Assembly (NCBI RefSeq): GCF_030581075.1
Contig: NZ_JAUQSW010000003.1
Span: forward strand, 310,001 to 374,000
Length of the DNA: 64,000 nt
Reading direction: 5' to 3'
Source of the DNA: Hymenobacter cheonanensis
GTDB lineage: Bacteria; Bacteroidota; Bacteroidia; Cytophagales; Hymenobacteraceae
Each line of letters begins with the position of its first letter. Position 1 is the stretch's first letter. The translations under genes and the position numbers were made by a program. This document shows, piece after piece, positions 1-7,429 of this stretch. The notes under the pieces were generated by a model, which saw only the letters and a list, made by a program, of their open reading frames with translations, did no database searches and was not told the DNA's origin.

Positions 1-2587
1 ACGTGACGGTGTTGCCGCTAAGCGTGCCGCCCGAGCTGCTGACATATTGTAAGCCCGCGGGCAGCTGGTCGGTAATGGAAACCGAGGACGTGGGCTGGCA
101 ATCGCAGGAGGCCGCTAGGGTAATGGTAAACTGGTTGCCCACCAGGGGCGTGGTGTGCTTGCGCAGCGTCACGCCCGGCTGGTCATAGGCCACCGTTTGG
201 TCGGTGGCGCTGGTCGCAGCCCCTTCGCGGGCACTAAAGCCCATGCCCCGGCGCGCAAACGCACTCCAAATGCTGCAGTGGTATTGCCCGCCATACAGCA
301 GCGAGTCGGCGGCCAGAATAGCGTCGCGGCTGTCGAGGAAGCCCGGCTGGCAGGGCTGCAGTTTCAGGCCCTGCATCACCAGGTTCAGGGCCACGGCGTT
401 GCCGCCGGTGCTGGCGCTGTTGTACAGGTTGGGCTCGATGACGCCCTGCTGCTGAATAATGTTCCAAGTCATATCCCAGAGCGTGGCCGTCCAGACTTCG
501 CCAATGGCGTGCACCTCCGGGTTGGTGGCCACGTTGGCGTAGGTGAGCGGGTTCACGCTTAGGCTGGTGCTGTACGGGTAGCGCCGGAGGCCAACCCCCG
601 AGGGCGTCTGGCCATACACATAGGCCCCTACGGGCCGGGCTTTCGGGCCATCGGTGGTTTGGGCCGTGGTCCAGTCGGTGGTCATCATCAGGCCGAAGTA
701 GTCGCTCCAGCCTTCGCCAGCCTGCTCCGCATTGTTGAGGCAGCTGGTGTTGGTGCCGCCGCCGGTGAGGCGGTTGCTGATGCCGTGGCCGTACTCGTGC
801 GACATCACGCCGCTGTCGAAGTCGCCATCAAGCTGCGGGCCGGTGGGCGTGGGCTTGGGCAGCGTTACCTGCACGCCATTGGCTATCTGGCCCACTAGGG
901 TGGCCCCATCGTCCTGCGATACCATCACCGCCGGAATGGTAACGGTGTTATCGGTGCCGCCCATCACAATGGGCGCTCCCGCTATGTTATTGATAACAAT
1001 GGCCGCAATGGCCCCGGCCAGCTGCGCATTTTTTACTTTCGGCGCGAAGCTGCACGTGCCGCGATAAAGTACCGCAATTTTGCCGGTGAGGGGGGTGCTG
1101 GCCGGGTTGCAGGCCAAGTTGTTCGCGTCGGCGTAGAGCGCCAGCTGGCCCGAAATAGGGCCAAGGGTAGCCAGCTTGTTGTTGGTGCTGAAGCCGCTCT
1201 CCACGGCTACATAATTGCCGGCTATAGCTGCCGGGGCCGTCACATTAATGGTGTAAGTCGGGGTGATGCCATTCCACAGGTACATCTGCATCCGGCCGCC
1301 CACGCCATCGGGTGGGGTAGCAAAGTTGGCATTGTTGGTGCCGCCGCCGTCCTGGGCTTCGGCCCGCACGTAGTCGCCGCCCGTGCCGCCCCGGCCCTGG
1401 TTATCGGTCTGGAAATTGCCGCTAGCCTCCGTGAACCCATACTGGTACATCACGTCGTGCATCAGGTTGTTCCAGTAAAACAGGTTGGTCGTAGCCGCCC
1501 GCCGGTTCTTACCCAAAGTAGGTACTTGCGTAAAGTCAGGCATGTCATCAAACACCAACGCGCTGCTGGTGCCCGTAGAGGCCGTGAAGCGGCCGGGGGC
1601 ATTGAGCTTAAGGCTATCGTCGTAGGCCCACACGTTGTTGCCGCGGGTGTCGGTGTAGTTGGTGGTGCCGTCAAAATGCCAGCCATAGCTAGCCACGGGG
1701 TTGCTGGCCCCGGCCCGTAGCCAGGGGTTGGTGTCCACGCGCGGCGTGGTCACATCGGGCCGCTCTCCCGGAAACGGCACCACGCGGTAGCTGGCCGACG
1801 CAATGGCCAGCGTGCTTTTGGCGCTGCTGGGCTGCCGCAGCACCTGCGGCGCGTGGGCCGGGCTGGCGCTGGCCACCGGCCGGCGCCCCGGCGTAGCGGC
1901 GGGGTACGCAGCCTTTTCAGATACCGTCCAGTTGTCCTGGCCCAGCACCCGGCCAGTGTTGGCATCCACCCGAATGTTGAGCCAGTCGGGCGTGGCCAGC
2001 AATTCTACGTTTACGTTCCAGGCCAGGCGGGGCGTGCCCTTGTCGGTGGCCCACACCAGGCGCACTTCAATGGGGCGGCGCGCTGCCCCGGCCGGCGCAA
2101 AGGTTTGCTGCTGCTCGGGGCCGCTGGCGGTGCTGGTGGCAGTGGCTCCCTCAAAGTTTTTTGCGCCGATGCTAGCCAGGGCAGTAGTGACGGCCGCCGA
2201 AGGCGTGACCGTAGCCGTGGCTGGCTGCCCAACAAAGGCCTTTGCTGGCACAAATGTGCCGGCGTGGTGGCGCAGCTCGCCGGCTTTAAATACCAGCGTG
2301 GTTACCCGGTTATACACCGGAATGCCCGCTTGCAGCTGCTGAGAATAAGCATACAGCAGCCCCGAAGGCTCGGTGTGGGCACTGGCAATGCGAAAGCTGG
2401 CTGCCGGAATGGCATCGCCGGCCCATTGCGGAGCGAGCTGCCGCGCCAGCTGGGCAGCCTGCCGGGCAGCAACTGTCTGTTGGCTGCCCAGCTGCTGGGC
2501 ATACCCGGGCGTCCCGGCAGCCAACAAACAGAAAAGCATAGCTAGCGCAGCGCTACACCAGCTAGAAAAAGTAGAAGGTTGTTTCAT
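1..2587 (-). CDS. Secreted M36 (fungalysin-family) zinc metalloprotease, C-terminus beyond window
   Basis: The minus-strand frame is open from an ATG at 2587 to the left edge, giving 862 codons without a stop. The N-terminus is a signal peptide of about 30 residues ending in GYAQ. A pro-region of about 250 residues follows. The zinc site reads HEYGHGISNR, with H597, E598 and H601, and a third ligand glutamate at about E625 in GEGWSDYF, which is the M36 arrangement. A protease-associated (PA) domain is inserted just before it at about residues 430-560. The last visible residues look like the start of a beta-sandwich repeat, so a type IX sorting domain is probably outside the window; this is inference. 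The product should be an exported endopeptidase, presumably delivered by PorU/PorV. The family call is firm; the substrate is unknown. Confidence 0.93.
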   Translation of the reverse strand, partial: MKQPSTFSSWCSAALAMLFCLLAAGTPGYAQQLGSQQTVAARQAAQLARQLAPQWAGDAIPAASFRIASAHTEPSGLLYAYSQQLQAGIPVYNRVTTLVFKAGELRHHAGTFVPAKAFVGQPATATVTPSAAVTTALASIGAKNFEGATATSTASGPEQQQTFAPAGAARRPIEVRLVWATDKGTPRLAWNVNVELLATPDWLNIRVDANTGRVLGQDNWTVSEKAAYPAATPGRRPVASASPAHAPQVLRQPSSAKSTLAIASASYRVVPFPGERPDVTTPRVDTNPWLRAGASNPVASYGWHFDGTTNYTDTRGNNVWAYDDSLKLNAPGRFTASTGTSSALVFDDMPDFTQVPTLGKNRRAATTNLFYWNNLMHDVMYQYGFTEASGNFQTDNQGRGGTGGDYVRAEAQDGGGTNNANFATPPDGVGGRMQMYLWNGITPTYTINVTAPAAIAGNYVAVESGFSTNNKLATLGPISGQLALYADANNLACNPASTPLTGKIAVLYRGTCSFAPKVKNAQLAGAIAAIVINNIAGAPIVMGGTDNTVTIPAVMVSQDDGATLVGQIANGVQVTLPKPTPTGPQLDGDFDSGVMSHEYGHGISNRLTGGGTNTSCLNNAEQAGEGWSDYFGLMMTTDWTTAQTTDGPKARPVGAYVYGQTPSGVGLRRYPYSTSLSVNPLTYANVATNPEVHAIGEVWTATLWDMTWNIIQQQGVIEPNLYNSASTGGNAVALNLVMQGLKLQPCQPGFLDSRDAILAADSLLYGGQYHCSIWSAFARRGMGFSAREGAATSATDQTVAYDQPGVTLRKHTTPLVGNQFTITLAASCDCQPTSSVSITDQLPAGLQYVSSSGGTLSGNTVT

Positions 2588-3117
2588 CAGGCAGTACGGT
2601 TGAGTGGGTACAATGAATTGAGGGTGAAGGCGCGAAGCTAGAGGTGTGCCACTGCATTAGCAACTGAAACGCGTAATTTATTTTAGGATAGCTTTCACTT
2701 TTTAGTGAAATCACTTTAATTCGTATTGATTTTCAAATAAATTATTTAGGCGTATAATTTTAATTAGTTAAACGCTGCGCCAGGAATGTTGAAGAAGTAG
2801 ACGCTTGTATAGTAGCACAACATATATGCGAGGTTATTTATGTTGAGGTAGCCGGGCAAGGCCAGGCAGGCAAAAGCAGTGGCTTCGCGCGGTCTGCAAT
2901 CGAAGCTACCTGACGGCTCGTCCGTCATCCACTACTCAACCGTGCTTGAAACCAGGGGTAGCTCTTCAGCGGGGGGGTACTGCCTCGGCAGCCGGGCGCC
3001 ACTGCTGCGCGCTCGGCTACCGCTTCCCGCCCCGGAGGCCGGCCGAGCTGCCTGCCTGCGCTAGGGGCCGCTTCCCGCCAAAACATTGCTTGTTCGGGCT
3101 AGCGCCCTGCAACCAAC
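2588..3117. other. Intergenic region upstream of the M36 protease gene; no gene seen
   Basis: The first 250 bases (about 2640-2850) are strongly AT-rich and lie directly upstream of the protease start, so they probably hold its promoter; I could not place a convincing TAnnTTTG box there. From about 2860 to 3110 the sequence is GC-rich, and neither strand has a protein-like reading frame or RNA-like fold that I recognise. Confidence 0.5.
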
Positions 3118-3149
3118 AAAAAAGGCCACCCGATAACCGGGTGGCCTTT
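3118..3149 (-). terminator. Rho-independent terminator of the 3225-4124 gene
   Basis: Nine-base-pair stem GGCCACCCG/CGGGTGGCC with a five-base loop. Read on the minus strand it is followed by six T residues (the A run at 3118-3123). It lies 76 bases after the stop of the minus-strand gene. Confidence 0.85.
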
Positions 3150-3224
3150 CCTGAGAAATGACGAGAGGTGGCGTGGGGACGCGCTGGGTAGCGCATAGCC
3201 GCCAGCGCGGTGCCTGGCTGCGAT

Positions 3225-4124
3225 TTATTTATAAGCGTCGACCTCGGCGCGCATCATGGCATTGAAGTGCGAGCCGCCGTTGGCCAGCGTCACCAGGTTC
3301 CAGCCCCGGCCAATGGCATAGCTCCAGGTGCGGCTATCCTTAAACTCGAAGGTGGGACGCAAAATCTGGCCGTAGGGCGTGTAGTTATCCATAAAGTTGG
3401 TGGTGTAGAACTTATCGCCGCTCACAATCCACTCCATTGCCACGTAAAATCCTTCCTCGGGTGCCACCAGGTTGTAGGGCGACAGGTCGACCGTAAACCA
3501 CTCGCCGCCGCGCGCCGCCGACACAATCACGCTCTCGGTGAGCATGTCTTCGTTGGGGGCGTTGTAGTTGCCGTTGGCCTTGTAAATCCGCACCCGGAAG
3601 GGCTCGCGCGGAAAGCCGTTTTCGCCGATAAAGAACGACACCGTGCGGATGAGGCCTAGCTTTTTGGCCTTATCATTCTTGCACATGAAGGCGTACTGGC
3701 TGCCCGGCATGCCCTGAATCATGCCCGCGCCCGGCGAGTTGTTGTGGGCGCCCATCTGCATCGGCTTCACGCCTTTCTCATTGATTACTACCGGCGCCAA
3801 TTCGATGGCCTGCTTGGGCAGCTGAATAATAATTTCTTCCATGTTAGCGCCGCGCTTCACAAAGAGGGCCGTGCGCTTGTAGCCCAGCGCCATCACGATA
3901 ACCGAGTCTTCGGTCACCTTGGTGGGCATGGCCAGCTGAAAGTAGCCGTATTCGTTGGTGAGCGCGCCGGTTTGCTCTTCCCGCAGGTTGATGGAGGCAA
4001 ACGGAATGGGGTCCTGGGTTTTTTCATCCACCACGCGGCCCGTGATGCGGCCCTCCTGCTGGGCCCAGCCTAGCGCAGGCAGCAGGCTGCCCACTAATAA
4101 AAAGAATAGTAAACGCTTAATCAT
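3225..4124 (-). CDS. Exported carboxypeptidase-regulatory-like domain protein (paralogue of 5999-6916)
   Basis: 299 residues. A signal peptide of about 21 residues ends in GWAQ. Residues of about 25-110 form a CarboxypepD_reg-like beta-sandwich (GRVVDEKTQDPIPFASINL, then a conserved VMALGYKRTAL strand). The remaining 190 residues are shared with the paralogue at 5999-6916, including FIGENGFPREPFRVRIYK and EEGFYVAMEWIVSGDKF. They look like an all-beta binding module of unknown ligand. There is no catalytic motif. A TAnnTTTG box (4159-4166, minus strand) lies 34 bases upstream and a clear terminator follows, so it is probably monocistronic. Cell-envelope or surface location is inferred from the signal peptide; the function is unknown. 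Confidence 0.8.
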   Translation of the reverse strand: MIKRLLFFLLVGSLLPALGWAQQEGRITGRVVDEKTQDPIPFASINLREEQTGALTNEYGYFQLAMPTKVTEDSVIVMALGYKRTALFVKRGANMEEIIIQLPKQAIELAPVVINEKGVKPMQMGAHNNSPGAGMIQGMPGSQYAFMCKNDKAKKLGLIRTVSFFIGENGFPREPFRVRIYKANGNYNAPNEDMLTESVIVSAARGGEWFTVDLSPYNLVAPEEGFYVAMEWIVSGDKFYTTNFMDNYTPYGQILRPTFEFKDSRTWSYAIGRGWNLVTLANGGSHFNAMMRAEVDAYK

Positions 4125-4158
4125 ACAGAAAAAGTAAAATGAATAAGAACGCGGCCCA

Positions 4159-4166
4159 CAAATTTA
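4159..4166 (-). promoter_or_regulatory. Predicted -7 promoter box (TAAATTTG) for the 3225-4124 gene
   Basis: On the minus strand the octamer TAAATTTG matches the Bacteroidota -7 consensus TAnnTTTG and ends 34 bases before the start codon. I saw no clear -33 TTTG at normal spacing. Confidence 0.5.
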
Positions 4167-4372
4167 ATCGCGGCCGCGCGCATGTTAGGTGAGTTATAGA
4201 AAAAATTTATGGTAAATCTATTGAGAAAAGAGCTTAACGGCTAACAGAGGCCGAAATGCAAAATTTAAAATGGTATTTTACTAAGATTTGGCTGTGTTGC
4301 GCGGAGGCAGCCCGCGCCCGTGGCTCAAACCCAGGTTGCGAGCCCACCCAAACACGCATAAGGATGCCCCGC

Positions 4373-4380
4373 TACCTTTG
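4373..4380 (+). promoter_or_regulatory. Predicted -7 promoter box (TACCTTTG) for the alpha/beta-hydrolase-like gene
   Basis: TACCTTTG matches TAnnTTTG and ends 72 bases before the ATG at 4453. The rest of the 4125-4452 intergenic region holds the divergent minus-strand promoter and no gene that I can see. Confidence 0.5.
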
Positions 4381-4452
4381 TCAGTCTGAATACCACCGTG
4401 AAAGGTATTTCGCTTAGGGCTCCTTATCAAGCTCTTCTGCAATAGATAACTT

Positions 4453-5904
4453 ATGGAAAGTAGTAAATGGGCGTGGATATTGGTATGGGCGCTAGGGCTA
4501 AGCAACGGGGCCTGGGCCCAAAATGCGGGCTTAGGTCCGCCCGCCCAGGCCAGCCGCTCGCTGGAAGGCGTGTGGCAGGGTGCCCTGCCCGTGCCGGGCG
4601 GCGCCCTGGACCTGCGCTTCAGCCTCGTAGCCCTGGTGAGCGGCGAGTATTTCGCGGCGCTCGATGTGCCCATGCAAAAGCTCAGCCGCGTACCCGCCAC
4701 GGTGCGCCAGCCCGCCGGCACCGACTCGGTGCTGCTGCTGGTGCCCCAGGTAAGCAGCCGGTTTCTGGCGCGCCGCTCGGCCGACGGCCAGCTGCTAACC
4801 GGCATCTGGTGCCGGCCGGGGCTGCGCACGCCGCTGCAGCTGCGCTACCTGCCGCTGCCCGCGGCCCCCGCCACTAGCCCCGGCACCCGCTTTGCACCCC
4901 CTTACCGGGCCGAGGAGGTGGCCTTCCAGAACTTCCCGGCCCGGCTGCGGCTGGCCGGCACGCTTACGGTGCCGCCGGGCGCGGGGCCTTTTCCGGCCGT
5001 AGTACTGGTGTCGGACCTGGGCGAGCAGGACCGCGATGGCCTGGCGCCCGGCGGCGCCCAGGCGGCCAGTCCGGTAAGCTACCGCCTGCTCGGCTCCCTG
5101 GCCGATTACCTCACGCGCCACGGCGTAGCTGTGCTGCGCTTCGACGACCGGGGCGTGGGCCAGTCGGGCGGCATCAATGCGGCGGCCACGCCCACGCAGC
5201 GGGCCGGCGATGTGCAGGCCGCGCTCAACTTTCTGCGCACCCGCCCCGAGGCAGACCTGCTGCGCCTGGGGCTGGTGGGCCACGGCGAAGGCGCCAATGT
5301 GGCCCTGCTGGTGGCGGCGCAGCCCCTGGCGCCCGCCTTTGTGGTGGGCCTGGGAGCCTACGGCCTGCCCGGCTACGAAACCTTGCTGCAGCAGCACGAG
5401 CTGGCCTGGCAAACCCAAAAGCTGCCGCCCGCCCAGCTAGCCACCCGGCTGCGCCGCGAGCGCACCCTCTATGACCTGATTCGCTACAGCACCAGCCCGG
5501 CCCAGACGCAGGCCATGGTGGCCAACCTGCTGCGCCAGGGCGAGGCCACGCTATCGGCCGCCGATGCCCAGCAGCAGGCCGCCGCGCTGCTCACGCCCTG
5601 GTCGCGGGCATTCCTGGCCTTCGACCCGCTCGAGGGGCTAGCGGCGGTGCAGTGCCCGGTGCTGCTCATTAGTGGGCTGGCCGACGAGCAGGCCCCGCCC
5701 GCCCAGCACCTGGCCGCCCTCGAGCGCGAGCTGCGGGCCGGGGGCAACCGCCTCGTAACGGCTTTTCGCCCGGCCGGCGTCAACCACCTGCTGCAGCCTC
5801 CCAACCTGCAGTGGACTATGCTGAATGGCGAGCTGAAGCCGATAGTGGCGCCCGTGGTGCAGGAAGAGCTGCGCCAGTGGCTAGCCACCCAGCTAGGCAA
5901 ATAG
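4453..5904 (+). CDS. Exported alpha/beta-hydrolase-like protein lacking the nucleophile serine
   Basis: 483 residues. A signal peptide ends near GAWAQ (residue 23). Residues of about 35-140 are the lipocalin-like N-terminal module often fused to this esterase family. Residues of about 155-480 are the hydrolase fold. The oxyanion-side strand FPAVVLVSDLGEQDRDG and the FDDRGVGQSGG motif are present. The nucleophile elbow, normally GHSEGG, reads GHGEGA, with glycine at residue 278. The acid (D411 in SGLADEQAPP) and the histidine (H445 in GVNHLLQP) are retained. By family knowledge a protein without the nucleophile should not act as an esterase; a binding role or relic is inference. It sits between two paralogous regulatory-domain genes on the opposite strand. 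Confidence 0.85.
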   Translation: MESSKWAWILVWALGLSNGAWAQNAGLGPPAQASRSLEGVWQGALPVPGGALDLRFSLVALVSGEYFAALDVPMQKLSRVPATVRQPAGTDSVLLLVPQVSSRFLARRSADGQLLTGIWCRPGLRTPLQLRYLPLPAAPATSPGTRFAPPYRAEEVAFQNFPARLRLAGTLTVPPGAGPFPAVVLVSDLGEQDRDGLAPGGAQAASPVSYRLLGSLADYLTRHGVAVLRFDDRGVGQSGGINAAATPTQRAGDVQAALNFLRTRPEADLLRLGLVGHGEGANVALLVAAQPLAPAFVVGLGAYGLPGYETLLQQHELAWQTQKLPPAQLATRLRRERTLYDLIRYSTSPAQTQAMVANLLRQGEATLSAADAQQQAAALLTPWSRAFLAFDPLEGLAAVQCPVLLISGLADEQAPPAQHLAALERELRAGGNRLVTAFRPAGVNHLLQPPNLQWTMLNGELKPIVAPVVQEELRQWLATQLGK

Positions 5905-5943
5905 CTGGCTGGTTGCTCGGCAATTGCCCAAACTATTTTCTAC

Positions 5944-5971
5944 AAAAAAGCCCGGCTAGCCGGGCTTTTTT
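5944..5971. terminator. Bidirectional terminator between convergent genes
   Basis: Perfect hairpin with arms GCCCGGC/GCCGGGC around a TA centre, flanked by six A residues on the left and six T residues on the right. It can end the plus-strand gene stopping at 5904 and the minus-strand gene stopping at 5999. Confidence 0.9.
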
Positions 5972-5998
5972 GCAAGATAAAGAATAGGATAGCGCAGC

Positions 5999-6916
5999 TT
6001 ACTTAATCATGTCTACCTCAGCCTTAATCATGGCGTTGTAGTGCTGGCCGGCGGCGGTGGCCATGGTCAGCAGTGTCCAGCCCTTGGCGATGGTGTAGGT
6101 CCAGGTGCGGCTTTCCTTGAACTCGAAGGTGGGGCGCATAATCTGGCCGTAGGGCGTATAGTTATCATCCATGAAGTTGGTATTGAAGAACTTGTCGCCG
6201 CTCACAATCCACTCCATCGCCACGAAGAAGCCTTCCTCGGGCGCCGTCACGTTGTAGGGCGTCAGGTCTACGGTATACCACTGGCCGCCTTTGGGGGCCG
6301 ATACTACCACGTTATCGGTCAGGATATCGGTATTGGGCGCGCTGTAGTTGCCATCGGGCTTGTAGAGGCGCACCCGGAAAGGCTCGCGCGGAAACCCGTT
6401 CTCGCCGATATAGAACGACACCGAGCGGATGTTGCCCAGCCGCTTGTTCTTGTCATTCTTCACAAAGAAAGCATACTGCCCGCCGGGCTGTCCCTGCAGC
6501 AGGCCATCGCCGGGGTTGTTGCTGTTGGCACCCAGGGCCAGGTTTTTCACCTTGCCCCCTTTCACGGTTACTTCCTTCAGCGCAATGGCGCGGCGGTTCA
6601 CTTCGAGCACCATATTGGCTATCGGCTTGCCGCGCTGCACAGCAATGGCCAGGTGCTCGTAGCCCAGCGCCATCACAATCAGCGAGTCGGTTTCGTTTTT
6701 CAGCGGCCCAGGCAGCTGAAACACCCCAAACTCGTTGCTAAGCGCACCCGTCTGGTCTTCCTTCAGGCTGAGCGAAGTAAACGGCAACGGCTCCTTGGTG
6801 GCCTTGTCGATAATTTTGCCGGCTAGCATAGCCGGGGCGGGCGCAGTGGTTTGCGCACGAGCCGCTCCACTGGCTGCACATAAAAATAGTGCAAAATAAA
6901 ATAAACGTTGGAACAT
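5999..6916 (-). CDS. Exported carboxypeptidase-regulatory-like domain protein (paralogue of 3225-4124)
   Basis: 305 residues from the ATG at 6916. I prefer this start to an upstream in-frame one at 7063 because it opens directly into a signal peptide (MFQRLFYFALFLCAASG, cleavage near ARAQ). A CarboxypepD_reg-like sandwich (GKIIDKATKEPLPFTSLSL) is followed by the same 190-residue module as the paralogue, with FIGENGFPREPFRVRLYKPD and EEGFFVAMEWIVSGDKF, then a C-terminal KAEVDMIK. The two proteins are clearly recent relatives, and both face the alpha/beta-hydrolase gene between them. No catalytic residues are recognisable. A TATTTTTG box (6945-6952, minus strand) lies 28 bases upstream. Confidence 0.8.
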   Translation of the reverse strand: MFQRLFYFALFLCAASGAARAQTTAPAPAMLAGKIIDKATKEPLPFTSLSLKEDQTGALSNEFGVFQLPGPLKNETDSLIVMALGYEHLAIAVQRGKPIANMVLEVNRRAIALKEVTVKGGKVKNLALGANSNNPGDGLLQGQPGGQYAFFVKNDKNKRLGNIRSVSFYIGENGFPREPFRVRLYKPDGNYSAPNTDILTDNVVVSAPKGGQWYTVDLTPYNVTAPEEGFFVAMEWIVSGDKFFNTNFMDDNYTPYGQIMRPTFEFKESRTWTYTIAKGWTLLTMATAAGQHYNAMIKAEVDMIK

Positions 6917-6944
6917 TTGAGAGTAGTTAAAGGACTGGCTAGTG

Positions 6945-6952
6945 CAAAAATA
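6945..6952 (-). promoter_or_regulatory. Predicted -7 promoter box (TATTTTTG) for the 5999-6916 gene
   Basis: Minus-strand TATTTTTG matches TAnnTTTG and lies 28 bases before the chosen ATG at 6916, which also argues against the longer upstream start. Confidence 0.5.
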
Positions 6953-7063
6953 GGTGGCGAAGGTTATCGGCGCCACATTTAATACAGACAAAAAATTGTA
7001 CAGAGCAAAGCGCCTTTTTAAAAGCCTAGTTTTGCCTGCTTTAGGCCAAAATGAGAACGCCAT

Positions 7064-7096
7064 TTTGGTGCCGCCAACTAAACGCGCTTATCTTTG
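7064..7096 (+). promoter_or_regulatory. Predicted promoter of feoAB (TTTG, 21-base spacer, TATCTTTG)
   Basis: TTTG at 7064-7067 and TATCTTTG at 7089-7096 are separated by 21 bases, the -33/-7 architecture of Bacteroidota primary promoters. The leader to the feoA start is 37 bases. I could not identify a Fur or other iron-responsive operator. Confidence 0.65.
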
Positions 7097-7133
7097 TTTG
7101 AATTAAATCTAAATAACCATAACCCTTTCGCTC

Positions 7134-7418
7134 GTGGCTCTTTTCCGTCGTTCTGCTGCCGTGGCTGCCAAGCAGCCGGCCCCCGCTGCCCGCCGCACTG
7201 CCAACGACCTGCGCCCTGGCGAATCGGCTACCGTGTGCTGCCTCAAAGACCCCCAAATGGCCCTCAAGCTGCTCGAAATGGGGTGCATTCCGGGCACGCA
7301 GGTGCGTCTGGCGGGCCGCGCGCCCCTCGGCGACCCGCTGATGCTGGTGCTCGGCGATGAGGAATATACGCTGTCGCTGCGCGTGAGCGAGGCCGTTACT
7401 ATTCAGCTAAAAGACTAA
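7134..7418 (+). CDS. feoA: FeoA, cytosolic accessory protein of ferrous iron transport
   Basis: 94 residues with a GTG start. The family core is clear: LRPGESATVCCL, then ALKLLEMGCIPGTQVRLAGRAPLGDPLMLVLGD in two parts, ending in a beta strand ALTIQ-like VTIQLKD. This is the SH3-like FeoA fold. FeoA is thought to modulate the FeoB transporter at the cytoplasmic face. The stop is 11 bases before the feoB ATG, so the two are co-transcribed. The N-terminal 20 residues are a basic, Ala/Pro-rich extension compared with a minimal FeoA of about 75-80 residues; an ATG start is not available in frame, so the exact N-terminus is uncertain. Confidence 0.9.
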   Translation: MALFRRSAAVAAKQPAPAARRTANDLRPGESATVCCLKDPQMALKLLEMGCIPGTQVRLAGRAPLGDPLMLVLGDEEYTLSLRVSEAVTIQLKD

Positions 7419-7429
7419 TCCACAACCCT

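Noticed and set aside
2860..3110. Possible structured RNA in the GC-rich spacer
   Set aside because: Short complementary stretches exist, but no consistent fold, promoter or T run; nothing beyond what GC-rich DNA gives by chance.
5999..7063. Longer start for the 5999 gene at 7063
   Set aside because: It would place 49 residues before a clean signal peptide and run over the predicted -7 box at 6945-6952.
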